64,000 bases of DNA from Actinoallomurus bryophytorum (lineage in GTDB: Bacteria > Actinomycetota > Actinomycetes > Streptosporangiales > Streptosporangiaceae). A program made the position numbers and the translations under genes. The stretch spans positions 7,068,001-7,132,000 of the forward strand of contig NZ_VFOZ01000001.1 of assembly GCF_006716425.1 (NCBI RefSeq), read 5' to 3'. Under the pieces are notes generated by a model, which did not search any database, was not told where the DNA came from, and saw only the letters and a program-made list of their open reading frames with translations. Below are positions 10,024 to 17,888 of the stretch, in pieces; position 1 is the first letter of the stretch; every line of letters begins with the position of its first letter.

Positions 10024-10462
10024 GGGCCTTCTCCACCCACGCGCGCAGCGCCGCGGCCGGCGCCGCTCCAGCCTGCCGGTCGAGCACCTTCCCGCCGCGC
10101 ATCAGCAGCAGCGTCGGCACCGCCTGTACGTCGAAGCGCGCCTGCGTCTTCGGGGAGAGGTCGATGTTGACCTCGACCAGCTTCAACCGGCCGGCAAGGT
10201 CCCGCGCGACCTGCTCCAGCGCGGGGGTCACCTGACGACACGGACCACACCACTGCGCCCACAGATCCACCAGTACGGGGATCGACGCGCGCTCGGCGAC
10301 GTCGGCGAACGTGTCGTCGTCGGCCTCGACGATCCAGGGCAGCGGTTCGTGGCAGTTGCCGCACCGCGGCACGCCCTCGGCGGCCGTGGGCACGCGGTTC
10401 TGCTTCCCGCAGTTCGCGCACCGGACCGCCGCCTCCGGGTGAACCCTCGTGTCCTGCGCCAT
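10007..10462 (-). CDS. trxC: Thioredoxin 2-like protein with N-terminal zinc ribbon
   Basis: 151-residue thioredoxin with an N-terminal zinc ribbon (VRCANCGKQ ... PRCGNCHEPL, two CxxC pairs) followed by a thioredoxin fold with active site LWAQWCGPCRQVTP and cis-Pro loop VQAVPTLLLM. This is the TrxC/Trx2 layout. The ATG reading MAQDTRVHPE is preferred because the zinc ribbon begins shortly after; upstream residues lack homology. The 3' end overlaps the flavoprotein gene by 17 bp, which suggests a redox pair, although the neighbour lacks the usual dithiol. Confidence 0.88.
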   Translation of the reverse strand: MAQDTRVHPEAAVRCANCGKQNRVPTAAEGVPRCGNCHEPLPWIVEADDDTFADVAERASIPVLVDLWAQWCGPCRQVTPALEQVARDLAGRLKLVEVNIDLSPKTQARFDVQAVPTLLLMRGGKVLDRQAGAAPAAALRAWVEKALARDT

Positions 10463-10637
10463 CACACCCCCCGTGTTCCGGTCCGTGGTCAACGCCGCGG
10501 ACGGAGTCGGACGCGATAGCGGGACGGCCGCCCGTGGCCGTGGTGTACCAAGCTCGATACGTGCTCCTACAACGACACTCTCTGTCCGCCCGGCCCGGCG
10601 CATCCTCAACCTTGGTAGCGCTCGTGACCGGTCATTC

Positions 10638-12020
10638 TCACGGCGTGGCGTCGAGCGGAACGACGTCGATCAGCTTCTTGTTGACGAACTCCTGGATGCC
10701 GAGCCAGGACAGCTCCCGCCCGTAACCGGACCGCTTGATGCCACCGAACGGCAGCTCGGGCGCGGTCCAGGTGGGATGGTTGATGAAGACCATGCCGCTC
10801 TCGATGCGGTGGGCGATCTCCTTGCCATGCTCGATGTCGGAGGTGAAGACCGCGCCACCGAGCCCGAAGCCGGTGTCGTTGGCGATGGCGATCGCCTGAT
10901 CCTCGTCGCGGACACTGAAGAACATCGCGACCGGGCCGAAGAGCTCCTGGCCGTAGACCGGGTTGTCACGGCTCACGTCGGTGAGGATCGTCGGCCGGAC
11001 GAACGCTCCGGTCTCCGGCACGGGCGGGCCGACCTCGGTCGCCTGGGCACCGTACTCGACCGCCTGGGCCACCTGCGCCTTAAGGTGGTCGGCGGCCGAC
11101 TGGGACGACATCGGCGGCAGCGTGGTCCGCTCGTCCATGGGGTCGCCGGCGACCAGCCCGCTCAGGGCCGCGCCGAACTCCTCGAGGAACTTGTCGGCGA
11201 TCTGCTCGTGGATGAGGAGCCGTTTGGTGGCCACGCAGCACTGCCCGCAGTTGTTGAGGCGGCCCCACACGGCCCAGTGGACCGTCGGACCCAGATCGGC
11301 GTCGGGCATGACGATCAGCGGGTCGCTGCCGCCCAGTTCGAGGGTGGTCTTCTTGATCGCTTGGCCGGCGCGCGTGGCGACGACACTGCCCGCCTGTTCG
11401 CTGCCGGTCAGCGCCACTCCCATCACGCGCGGATCGTCGATCACCTTCCCGACCTGCTCCTTGGTGACGAAAAGGTTGGTGTAGACGCCGTCGGGCGCAC
11501 CGGCCTGGCGGTAGAGGTCCTCGAAGGCCAGTGCGGACCGGGGAACGCTCGACGCGTGTTTGACCATGACGACGTTGCCCGCCATCACGTTGGGAACCGC
11601 GAACCGCGCCAGCTGGTAGTACGGGAAGTTCCACGGCTGCACCCCGAACAGGACACCCAGTGGGCTGCTGACGACGACCGCCTCGCCCTCACGCGTGTCG
11701 ATCGGGACCGGCTTGAGGAAGTCCTCGGCGTTGTCGGCGTAGTAGTCGAAGATGTCCGCACTCAGGAGCACCTCTTCGACGCTCTCGCCGATCAGCTTTC
11801 CCATCTCCAGGGTCATCAGACGGGCGAACTCGTCCCGCCGCTCACGCAGGATCCGGGCCGCACGCCTGGTGACGGCCGCTCGTTCGTCGAAGCTCCGCCG
11901 ACGCCACTCCTCGTACGTCGACCGGGCACGTGACAGGGCGTTCTCGAGTTCCGCGTCGGTGATCTCCGCGAATGTGGCGACGACCTCACCACTGTAAGGA
12001 TTGACCGATTGATAAGGCAT
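10638..12020 (-). CDS. NAD(P)-dependent succinate-semialdehyde dehydrogenase-like aldehyde dehydrogenase
   Basis: 460-residue aldehyde dehydrogenase superfamily member, close in length and sequence to the Sad/YneI type. NAD-binding TGSEQAGSVVA, general-base Glu in LELGGSDPLIV and catalytic Cys in NNCGQCCVATKRLLIHE are present. It probably oxidises succinate semialdehyde (GABA shunt) or a related short aldehyde. The ATG has a strong G-rich ribosome site just upstream. It lies 23 bp downstream of the adenylate kinase gene in the same direction, so the two are likely co-transcribed. Confidence 0.82.
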   Translation of the reverse strand: MPYQSVNPYSGEVVATFAEITDAELENALSRARSTYEEWRRRSFDERAAVTRRAARILRERRDEFARLMTLEMGKLIGESVEEVLLSADIFDYYADNAEDFLKPVPIDTREGEAVVVSSPLGVLFGVQPWNFPYYQLARFAVPNVMAGNVVMVKHASSVPRSALAFEDLYRQAGAPDGVYTNLFVTKEQVGKVIDDPRVMGVALTGSEQAGSVVATRAGQAIKKTTLELGGSDPLIVMPDADLGPTVHWAVWGRLNNCGQCCVATKRLLIHEQIADKFLEEFGAALSGLVAGDPMDERTTLPPMSSQSAADHLKAQVAQAVEYGAQATEVGPPVPETGAFVRPTILTDVSRDNPVYGQELFGPVAMFFSVRDEDQAIAIANDTGFGLGGAVFTSDIEHGKEIAHRIESGMVFINHPTWTAPELPFGGIKRSGYGRELSWLGIQEFVNKKLIDVVPLDATP

Positions 12021-12043
12021 GATTCCCCCCTGACTATGCCTAT

Positions 12044-12718
12044 TTAGGGCTGATCCCCGCCTTGCTGACGGCCGAAACGGTGCGAGGGGAGCCCCAGGAG
12101 GGTACGGATCTCCTCCTGGACCGTCTCCGGATCGCGGCTCGCGTCGACGACGAAGACCGGAGCCTTGCGCCGGAGCCGGTCGAGCAGCGCGGCGATGCTC
12201 TCCCGGTGGTCCTCGATCCGGGCAGTGAGCACCTCGGGGGTGTCGTCCTCCCGCGTCTCGAGGTGGCTACCGCAGGAGTCGCAGACGCCCTCGCAGCGGG
12301 GCCGGCCCCCGATGAGGTTGTAGTCGAGGCCGCAGTCACCGCACATCCGTCGCGACAGCGCCCGGTCGCGAGCCTGCGCGTCGGGCACGTCGAGGCAGAT
12401 GACGGCGTCGAGGTCGTACCGCTCCAGGAAGAACTCCGCCTGCCGCTGGTTCCGCGGGAACCCGTCGAGGACGAACCCGTGGTTCCAGTCGTGCTGCTCC
12501 AGGCGCTCACGCATGACTCCTTCCACGAGGGACTCGTCGACGAGCCGACCGGCCGCCATGGCCTGCCGCACGCGTGCGCCGATCTTGGTGTGGTGGCCGA
12601 CATGCCACCGGAGGATGTCCCCGGCGCTGATCCGCACGAGGTCGAGGTCGCGGGTCAGCATGGCGGTGTGGGTGCTCTTACCGCTTCCCGGCACTCCTAC
12701 CAGCAGATACTTACGCAC
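12044..12718 (-). CDS. Adenylate kinase family protein with zinc-type lid
   Basis: About 224 residues from the GTG that begins VRKYLLVGVPGSGKST; the frame stays open to another GTG at 12802, but those residues lack homology. P-loop GVPGSGKST, AMP-binding DGFPRNQRQAEFF, and a lid with two Cys pairs (CGDCGLDYN ... CDSCGSHLETREDD) that would bind zinc. It interconverts 2 ADP with ATP and AMP. The location next to stress genes, not beside secY and map, suggests a second, accessory adenylate kinase. It leads the short operon with the aldehyde dehydrogenase. Confidence 0.82.
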   Translation of the reverse strand: MRKYLLVGVPGSGKSTHTAMLTRDLDLVRISAGDILRWHVGHHTKIGARVRQAMAAGRLVDESLVEGVMRERLEQHDWNHGFVLDGFPRNQRQAEFFLERYDLDAVICLDVPDAQARDRALSRRMCGDCGLDYNLIGGRPRCEGVCDSCGSHLETREDDTPEVLTARIEDHRESIAALLDRLRRKAPVFVVDASRDPETVQEEIRTLLGLPSHRFGRQQGGDQP

Positions 12719-12804
12719 CGTAAGACCATCACACACTCCGTGTACGCGCGCCAGGAGGGCGGCGTCTGGATCGCCTGACCGTTGACGAGGAGGGCCGGGC
12801 ACTC

Positions 12805-13036
12805 GTGACCGGAGCGGTAACCGGCGGATGGATCGGCCTCCTGGTCGGACTGGTGTTCCTGATCGTCAGCCCGTGGACCCCGGCATCGGTGCTCTACGCG
12901 GTCGGGCTCGGCATCGTGCTGGGCCTGATCTGGGCGGCGGTCGCACGAGTGTGGCAGCGGCAGTCGTTCGCCGCGGTTCCCGCGATCGTGGCCGACCGCT
13001 ACGACGTACTGGTCGATGCCCAGTTCGCCGACGAGG
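12805..13036 (+). pseudogene. Internal/C-terminal fragment of a general-stress-type membrane protein
   Basis: The frame reads TGAVTGGWIGLLVGLVFLIV ... FAAVPAIVADRYDVLVDAQFADEAR, matching the glycine-rich membrane hairpin and tail of actinomycete general stress proteins whose N-terminus is YflT-like. The N-terminal domain is missing (upstream frame RLDRLTVDEEGRALV is unrelated) and the last few residues are replaced. At about 13,030-13,040 the homology stops and runs directly into a reversed LLM oxidoreductase fragment. Confidence 0.6.
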
Positions 13037-13349
13037 CGCGGATCCAGCCGTCGCCGTACTCCAGCGTGCGGTCAAGCGCCTTCGGCCCGTTGCCACCCAC
13101 GACGATCGGCGGATGCGGGCGCTGTACGGGCTTGGGCCAGCAGAAGATCGGGTCGAAGTTCACGAACGTCCCGTGGTACTCGGCCTGGTCCTTGGTCCAG
13201 ATCTCCTTCATCGCCTGCACACGCTCACGCAGCAGCGCCATCCGGGTCTTCGGGTCGGTGCCGTGGTTCCGCATCTCCTCAAGGTTCCTACCGGCCCCGA
13301 TCCCGACTACGGCCCGGCCGGCGGAGACCTGGTCGAGGCTCGCGATCCT
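13034..13349 (-). pseudogene. Fragment of an F420-dependent LLM-class oxidoreductase
   Basis: About 105 codons reading AGRAVVGIGAGRNLEEMRNH ... HGTFVNFDPIFCWPKPVQRP ... LEYGDGWIRAS, closely similar to the complete LLM gene at 50087-50914 (GVGTGWNHEEMRNHGTDP, VDFDPIFSWPKPVQQPHPP). A TGA precedes the homologous part and the TIM-barrel N- and C-terminal thirds are missing. Its 3' edge abuts the general-stress-protein fragment. Confidence 0.75.
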
Positions 13350-13352
13350 CCA

Positions 13353-13709
13353 TCACATCACAGGGCCGTCGTCACGCTCGCCCGCCGCCGACAGGTGCGG
13401 AACCGACGCACGGCGCTGTTCCGGGCTGGTCGTGACCCGCCGGCGCGGCTGGTCGCTGTCCAAGCGCGCGGGCGGGCTGTCGCGGCGCCCTTCGGGGATT
13501 GCCGTGACGCCCATGGCGCCGCAGTTGGGACAGATGATCTCACCGCCGGTGGGGGGCAGAACCGGACTACCGTCGAGCCGGTAGAAGGCGAACGTCGCGC
13601 CGACGTCGTCGCTCACGTACTGCACGTCATAGTCCGCCGTCCAGGAGTGCCCGCAGCGCCCGCAGACGAACCTGTAGCGTTCCACGGCGGTCTCGATCAG
13701 CATCGTCAT
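13353..13709 (-). CDS. Small zinc-ribbon protein of unknown function
   Basis: 118 residues. Two Cys pairs, FVCGRCGHSW near the N-terminus and IICPNCGAMGV about 50 residues later, form a probable zinc ribbon; the C-terminal 40 residues are Arg/Ser/Pro-rich and look disordered. The ATG at 13709 is preferred because GGAGGT sits 7 nt upstream; a GTG three codons earlier overlaps that site. It lies immediately upstream of the LLM fragment. Function unknown. Confidence 0.65.
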   Translation of the reverse strand: MTMLIETAVERYRFVCGRCGHSWTADYDVQYVSDDVGATFAFYRLDGSPVLPPTGGEIICPNCGAMGVTAIPEGRRDSPPARLDSDQPRRRVTTSPEQRRASVPHLSAAGERDDGPVM

Positions 13710-13858
13710 CGCAGTCACCTCCGGCTCGGGACTTTCCCTTCATCGTTCCCGCCACCGGCCCTCGCGCCGCACTGGACCGTTTCTTGACCCTGCCGGCTCC
13801 GGGTTCACTACCCGAATTAGGGATGTCGCGCCGGCCCGCGGCGAATAGCGTCCCAGGC

Positions 13859-14035
13859 ATGGAAACAGTTGCGGATCATGTGAGCGCCGCCCGCCTGTTC
13901 GTCTCCGAGGCGCTCACCCTGGACCCGAGGGTGAGCAGCGAGAAGCTCCTGGCCGCGCAGGCCGAGGCGACGCTCGCCGTCGCGACGGCTCTGGACGGCA
14001 TCGCCGCGGCGATCCGTGAGGGCAAGGGCCACTGA
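13859..14035 (+). CDS. Small hypothetical protein (58 aa)
   Basis: Frame from ATG reading METVADHVSAARLFVSEALT, then KLLAAQAEATLAVATALDGIAAAIREGKGH. It is predicted to be two amphipathic helices. No family recognised. Longer starts at 13784 are possible but would add a low-complexity segment. The frame precedes the DUF2267 gene in the same direction. Confidence 0.4.
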   Translation: METVADHVSAARLFVSEALTLDPRVSSEKLLAAQAEATLAVATALDGIAAAIREGKGH

Positions 14036-14185
14036 CCTCCACCCGCTGAGGAGAGCCGGCCGATGCGAGTCCGCTGGGCATCGGTTACGCGCGGTCCCTG
14101 ATCGGTTGCCCGAAAACACGCTCGTGGGAGTGTGGTCCTTCGTCGCACGCCGCCGAGGCCGGCTCCTGAGCGGGGAGGAGTGACC

Positions 14186-14962
14186 GTGGACTACCGTGAG
14201 TTCATCCAGGCCACGCAGCGCGAAGGCGGCATCGAAGGCGACCTGGCCGAACGCGCCGCGCGGGCGACCCTGATGACGCTGGCCGAGCGCCTGTCACCCG
14301 GGCAGGCTCGCGACCTCCTCGAACAGCTTCCCGCGGAGATGAAGCCCTGGCTCTACACCCAACGCGCCGCCGAAGGCTTCGACATCGATGAGTTCCTGCG
14401 CCGCGTCGCCGAGCGCGAGGGTGTTGACATCGAGACTGCCGAGCGGCACGCGCACGCCGTCTTCTCCGCGCTCGGGAGGGCGGTCAGCCGCGACGAGATC
14501 GCCGATATGGCCGCCGAACTGCCCCGGGGCTTCGCGCCGCTGGTCGCCGAGGCCCAGAGCAGGTTCTTCCGCGTCATGGCGGCCGAAGACTTCCTGGCCA
14601 AGGTCGCCGAACGCGCCGGCCTCGACGCCGACGAGGCCCGCCGCGCCACTGAGGCCGTACTGGAGGCGCTCGCCGAACGCATCGCCGGCGGCGAGGTGGA
14701 CGACCTGATCTCGCGGCTTCCGGTCGCGCTGCACGATTTACTCAGACGCGGCCGTGTCACGAGCGGCGGGACCGCGCGACGGATGCCGCTGGACCGGTTC
14801 GTGGACCGCATCGCCGAGCTGGCGGGCGTGGACCCGTTCGAGGCACGTGAGTACGCCCGCGCGGTCTTCGCCACGTTGCGCGAGGCGGTAGGGGACGACG
14901 AGTACTTCGACGTCACCGTCCAGCTGCCACCGGACTACCATGCACTGCTGCCGGAGTCATGA
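14186..14962 (+). CDS. DUF2267 protein with four helical repeats (two DUF2267 domains)
   Basis: 258 residues made of four roughly 60-residue repeats. Repeat starts: YREFIQATQREGGIEGDLAE (about 2), IDEFLRRVAEREGVDIETAE (about 60), AEDFLAKVAERAGLDADEAR (about 125), LDRFVDRIAELAGVDPFEAR (about 195). Each continues with a helix ending L..LP. One DUF2267 domain corresponds to two repeats, so this is a tandem double domain. Biochemistry of the family is unknown; members are often in stress clusters. Start GTG at 14186 sits 5 nt after GGGGAGGAG. It converges with the histidine kinase gene. Confidence 0.8.
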   Translation: MDYREFIQATQREGGIEGDLAERAARATLMTLAERLSPGQARDLLEQLPAEMKPWLYTQRAAEGFDIDEFLRRVAEREGVDIETAERHAHAVFSALGRAVSRDEIADMAAELPRGFAPLVAEAQSRFFRVMAAEDFLAKVAERAGLDADEARRATEAVLEALAERIAGGEVDDLISRLPVALHDLLRRGRVTSGGTARRMPLDRFVDRIAELAGVDPFEAREYARAVFATLREAVGDDEYFDVTVQLPPDYHALLPES

Positions 14963-15129
14963 TGGCGAACGAGGCCAGGATCGCCGTGGCCCGGCGGCTC
15001 GGAATGCGAACGGACGGCGTGCTCCGGGAGCTACCTGCACCGGGACGGCGGGCCGGCGCGGAGGTCTGGTCGGTGCTCGCACCGGAGTGGCGGGCGGCCG
15101 CGAGCCTCAGTCGGGCAGCGGGATCTTGA
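14959..15129 (+). CDS. Possible 56-aa ORF coupled to the DUF2267 gene
   Basis: An ATG overlaps the DUF2267 stop in ATGA and opens a 56-codon frame (MMANEARIAVARRLGMRTD ... WSVLAPEWRAAASLSRA) that ends 23 bp inside the 3' end of the opposing histidine kinase gene. Coupling and length are compatible with a small protein; no homology is recognised and it may be chance. Confidence 0.25.
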   Translation: MMANEARIAVARRLGMRTDGVLRELPAPGRRAGAEVWSVLAPEWRAAASLSRAAGS

Positions 15130-16435
15130 GCAGCAGCGACGTGCCCTCGCCCGGGGGGCTCTCGAGCTGGAACGTTCCGCCCAGGGCCTCGGTCCGGTCT
15201 TTCAGGCCGATGAGCCCTGATCCGCCGCCGAGCTCGGTGCCGCCGATTCCGTCGTCGTAGACCGAGACACGTACCGCTCCCCGGTCTATGGACAGGTCGA
15301 CACGGACGCTGTTCGCGTGCGCGTGTCTGAGCACGTTGGTCAGTGCTTCGGACACGATGTAGTAGACCGCCACCTCGATGGGCTCGGGCAGGCGCCCGTC
15401 GATGCTCACGTTGAGCTCGACCGGTATCGCGAAACGGCGCGCCAGTGACTTGAGGGCGGGCCGCAGCCCACCACGCGAGAGCGACGCCGGGTGGAGCCCG
15501 CGCGAGATCTCGCGCAGGTCCTCCAGGACGTCCGTCAGACCCTGAGTGGTCCGGGCCAGCTGATTCCTGAGCACGTCCTGCCCGGGTTCGAGGCACGCCT
15601 CCGCCGTGCGTAGCTGAAGCCCGAGGGAGATGAGCCGCTGCTGCACCCCGTCGTGAAGATTGCGTTCGATGCGGCGGCGGGTCGCGTCGGAGGCCGCGAT
15701 GACGCGGGCACGGGAGGCGTGCAGCTCGGCACCGATCTCGGCGTTGTCGATGGCGGCGCTGGCGAACACACCGAGCTGGAGCATGCGCGCCTCAGTGTCC
15801 TCGGGCTGCGCTTCGGTGCTGAGAGAGGCGATCATCCCCCAAACCCGCCCCTTGACCATGACGGGGCAGGCGACGACGGACCTGAGGCCGCGCTCGCGCG
15901 CCCATTCACCCATCTCGGTCTCGGCGTGGGTGTAGTCGGCGATCCGCGCCGGCTCGCCGGTCCGAGCCACGATCTCGGTCGCGGATCCGTTCTCGATCGG
16001 CCAGTGTCCGGCCAGCGGCGGCATGACGTCGGGGCTGCTCGGACGGCTCCAGTGGCCGACCGACGCGGTGGTGTCATCCGGCTCGTAGCGGTTGATGACC
16101 ACGTAGTCGGTCCCGAGAAGCTCGCCGATCTCGCGGGACACCGCGCGGAAGATCTTCTCCGGCGGTGCCTCCTGGGCGGCCAGCATCGCCATCCGGCGGA
16201 CCGCCACCTGCTCGTCCGCGAGATTCCTGACCTGGATCTGGCAGAACTCCAGAGCCGCCAGCAAGGACTCAAAGGCGTCTTCGCCGCCAACCTCGCCCTG
16301 CGGGCCCTCGGGCTCGTCGGACTCAGGCTCCCACTCCGCGCTCGTCACGCGTCGGCGGAGGGGCTCGACGATGGCGCGGACGGCCCGGGCGAACCTATCG
16401 TGAGTGATCCGTGCACGGGGGCGCCGGACTTTCAT
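15107..16435 (-). CDS. GAF-domain sensor histidine kinase (NarL/DesK-type, HisKA_3)
   Basis: 442 residues: a charged N-terminus, a GAF domain (about 90-230, TDYVVINRYEPDDT ... VVACPVMVKGRVWGMIASLS), a HisKA_3 dimerisation segment with phosphoacceptor in RRRIERNLHDGVQQRLISLG, and a HATPase domain with SEALTNVLRHAHA and VYDDGIGG. No transmembrane segment, so it is a cytoplasmic sensor of a ligand or redox signal. No response regulator gene is adjacent, so its partner lies elsewhere. GAF kinases of this layout control hypoxia/dormancy genes in some actinobacteria; that link is inference here. Confidence 0.85.
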   Translation of the reverse strand: MKVRRPRARITHDRFARAVRAIVEPLRRRVTSAEWEPESDEPEGPQGEVGGEDAFESLLAALEFCQIQVRNLADEQVAVRRMAMLAAQEAPPEKIFRAVSREIGELLGTDYVVINRYEPDDTTASVGHWSRPSSPDVMPPLAGHWPIENGSATEIVARTGEPARIADYTHAETEMGEWARERGLRSVVACPVMVKGRVWGMIASLSTEAQPEDTEARMLQLGVFASAAIDNAEIGAELHASRARVIAASDATRRRIERNLHDGVQQRLISLGLQLRTAEACLEPGQDVLRNQLARTTQGLTDVLEDLREISRGLHPASLSRGGLRPALKSLARRFAIPVELNVSIDGRLPEPIEVAVYYIVSEALTNVLRHAHANSVRVDLSIDRGAVRVSVYDDGIGGTELGGGSGLIGLKDRTEALGGTFQLESPPGEGTSLLLKIPLPD

Positions 16436-16570
16436 CGGGGCCTTGCCTCGACCAGTGGATACCGGTCATCGATCCGCATAGTGCCAGCGTACGACGGTCG
16501 GGTGAAGCCGATACGCCCAGCGGGCGCGCAGGGCCGAATCCGCACCGATCACACGATTCTCGTCGCATCG
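16436..16570. other. Gap upstream of the histidine kinase
   Basis: No gene is seen. It probably holds the kinase promoter; no clear boxes recognised. Confidence 0.4.
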
Positions 16571-16930
16571 GTGTTGGACATGGGTGGCCGTCGCCCTCAT
16601 GGTCTCCGTGGCCGGCGAGGTCGCCGAATCCGTCGTGCCGCCTTACATTTGCTTGCCGCTGACCGTCGGGTTCGCGGTGCGATGAGCGGGCTCGTGGTCG
16701 ATCAGGTCCCGTCTCGGATCAACCGCGGCTGTCACGCGGTGCTCGGCATGGTGATCGGCGCCTCCCTGAGTCGTGGCGCTGCACCACGCGGCGCGGAACG
16801 GCCGTCCTGCTGGCCGCCGTCACGGCGCTGACTGTCGCGTTCAGCCTGGCCGCCGGGGTGGTGCTAACGATGGTGGGCCGGGTTGACCGCGCCACCGCGA
16901 CCCTAGGCATGATCTCGGGCGGCTTCGACG
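16571..16930 (+). pseudogene. Degraded membrane protein remnant, AbrB-transporter-like
   Basis: Broken frames encode VAVALMVSVAGEVAESVVPP, then after a stop and frame change VLGMVIGASLSRG, then LLAAVTALTVAFSLAAGVVL followed by ATATLGMISGGF. The order resembles AbrB-family putative transporters (QVVLGVLIG ... LA.APGG). At least two frame changes and one stop are needed to join them. Confidence 0.35.
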
Positions 16931-16952
16931 GCAGATCCGGGATCCTGCGACC

Positions 16953-17180
16953 ATGGCGGCTGGTATCGATCGAAGGGTCCGAGCCCGGGACCTGCGACAC
17001 GCTCATGCATCCTGGATGCCGGCAGGGGGAGCGGACCGGCAGACCGTCCGGGAACGTCTCGGCCATGCTGGTCTGCGTGCTACCGAACGTTACCTGCACA
17101 TTTTGCCGGATGCTGATGAGACGGCACTCGAGGCGTTCGCCCGGACTCGCGCCGACATCAGTCGGGCGACGGCGTCGTAA
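16953..17180 (+). pseudogene. C-terminal remnant of a tyrosine recombinase/integrase
   Basis: 75 codons carrying the C-terminal catalytic motifs: RARDLRHAHASW (box II Arg and His), VRERLGHAGLRATERYLH (second His and nucleophilic Tyr) and the tail DADETALEAFARTR. The N-terminal DNA-binding and core domains are absent. It ends 83 bp from the 48-bp att copy at 17263, the usual position of an integrase beside its att site, but lies outside the repeat-bounded islet. Confidence 0.75.
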
Positions 17181-17262
17181 CATGGGCCACGGTCAATTAA
17201 TGGTCAGACGATCAAATCCCGGCCACCACATCTGGTGTCCGGGTTGCTGACCAGGTGAAACC

Positions 17263-17310
17263 TGGTGGGCGATACTGGGATTGAACCAGTGACCTCTACC
17301 GTGTCAAGGT
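17263..17310. repeat. att copy: 48-bp direct repeat of the tRNA-Val(GAC) 3' end
   Basis: Identical over 48 bp to 28031-28078, covering the 3' half of tRNA-Val from the anticodon arm through CCA. Identity ends at 17310/28078. This is the footprint left by site-specific integration into a tRNA 3' end. Confidence 0.85.
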
Positions 17311-17888
17311 CGTGCCGATCAATTGCTGACCTGCAGTTTTTCGAGGCGTCGCAGGTCAGCGCCGTACGTCGATGTTAGTTGGCGCTTGTTCGGGACGGTT
17401 CGGGAACCATGTCTGCTCCCGTGGCCCCCGCTCCGGGCGGGAGCAGCGGGAGCAGCGAACCCGGGGGAGCGCGGTTTGTTATAGGCGTTCTTCGGGGCCT
17501 GAGACGACGTTCTGCATGATTCGCATTCCCCCGTGTGGAGGTTTGGCTCTATCGATCCGATCGCCCGAACTCGTTCGCTTTGGCGGCGGAGTTCATCCGG
17601 AGCCGGACACAGTTTTGTCCTAGGGCCGGCTCTCGGGCGGGGACAGAACGTGGGCACGCGACCGGTAGGGGTGTGCCGATCGAGTGCCCACGAAATGCCC
17701 AGACTGCCTCCCGTCTGAACCTGCCGGTCAGCATTCGAATCCAATATTCGAGCGGCACAGGTGGGTTTTCGAGCCGGACGGCGGCCAGGGGAGGCGCTTC
17801 GTCGGTTTGCGGTCCGTTGTCAGCGAGGCAGTGCCCGCCCTGGTGTGATGACGAGCTGTGCTGCGGCGTCAGATGAACCCCGCCGACC
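17311..17888. other. Non-coding left arm of the islet
   Basis: No convincing gene. It contains repeated GGGAGCAGC words (about 17440-17455) that resemble the GAGCAG-rich sequence beside the right att (about 27880-27960), suggesting att-flanking arms of related elements. Confidence 0.4.

Noticed and set aside
7804-10170. Long plus-strand open frame opposite the TrxR-like gene
   Set aside because: It lies antisense to well-recognised genes and its composition (R, D, L, G rich without motifs) is that of a high-GC shadow.
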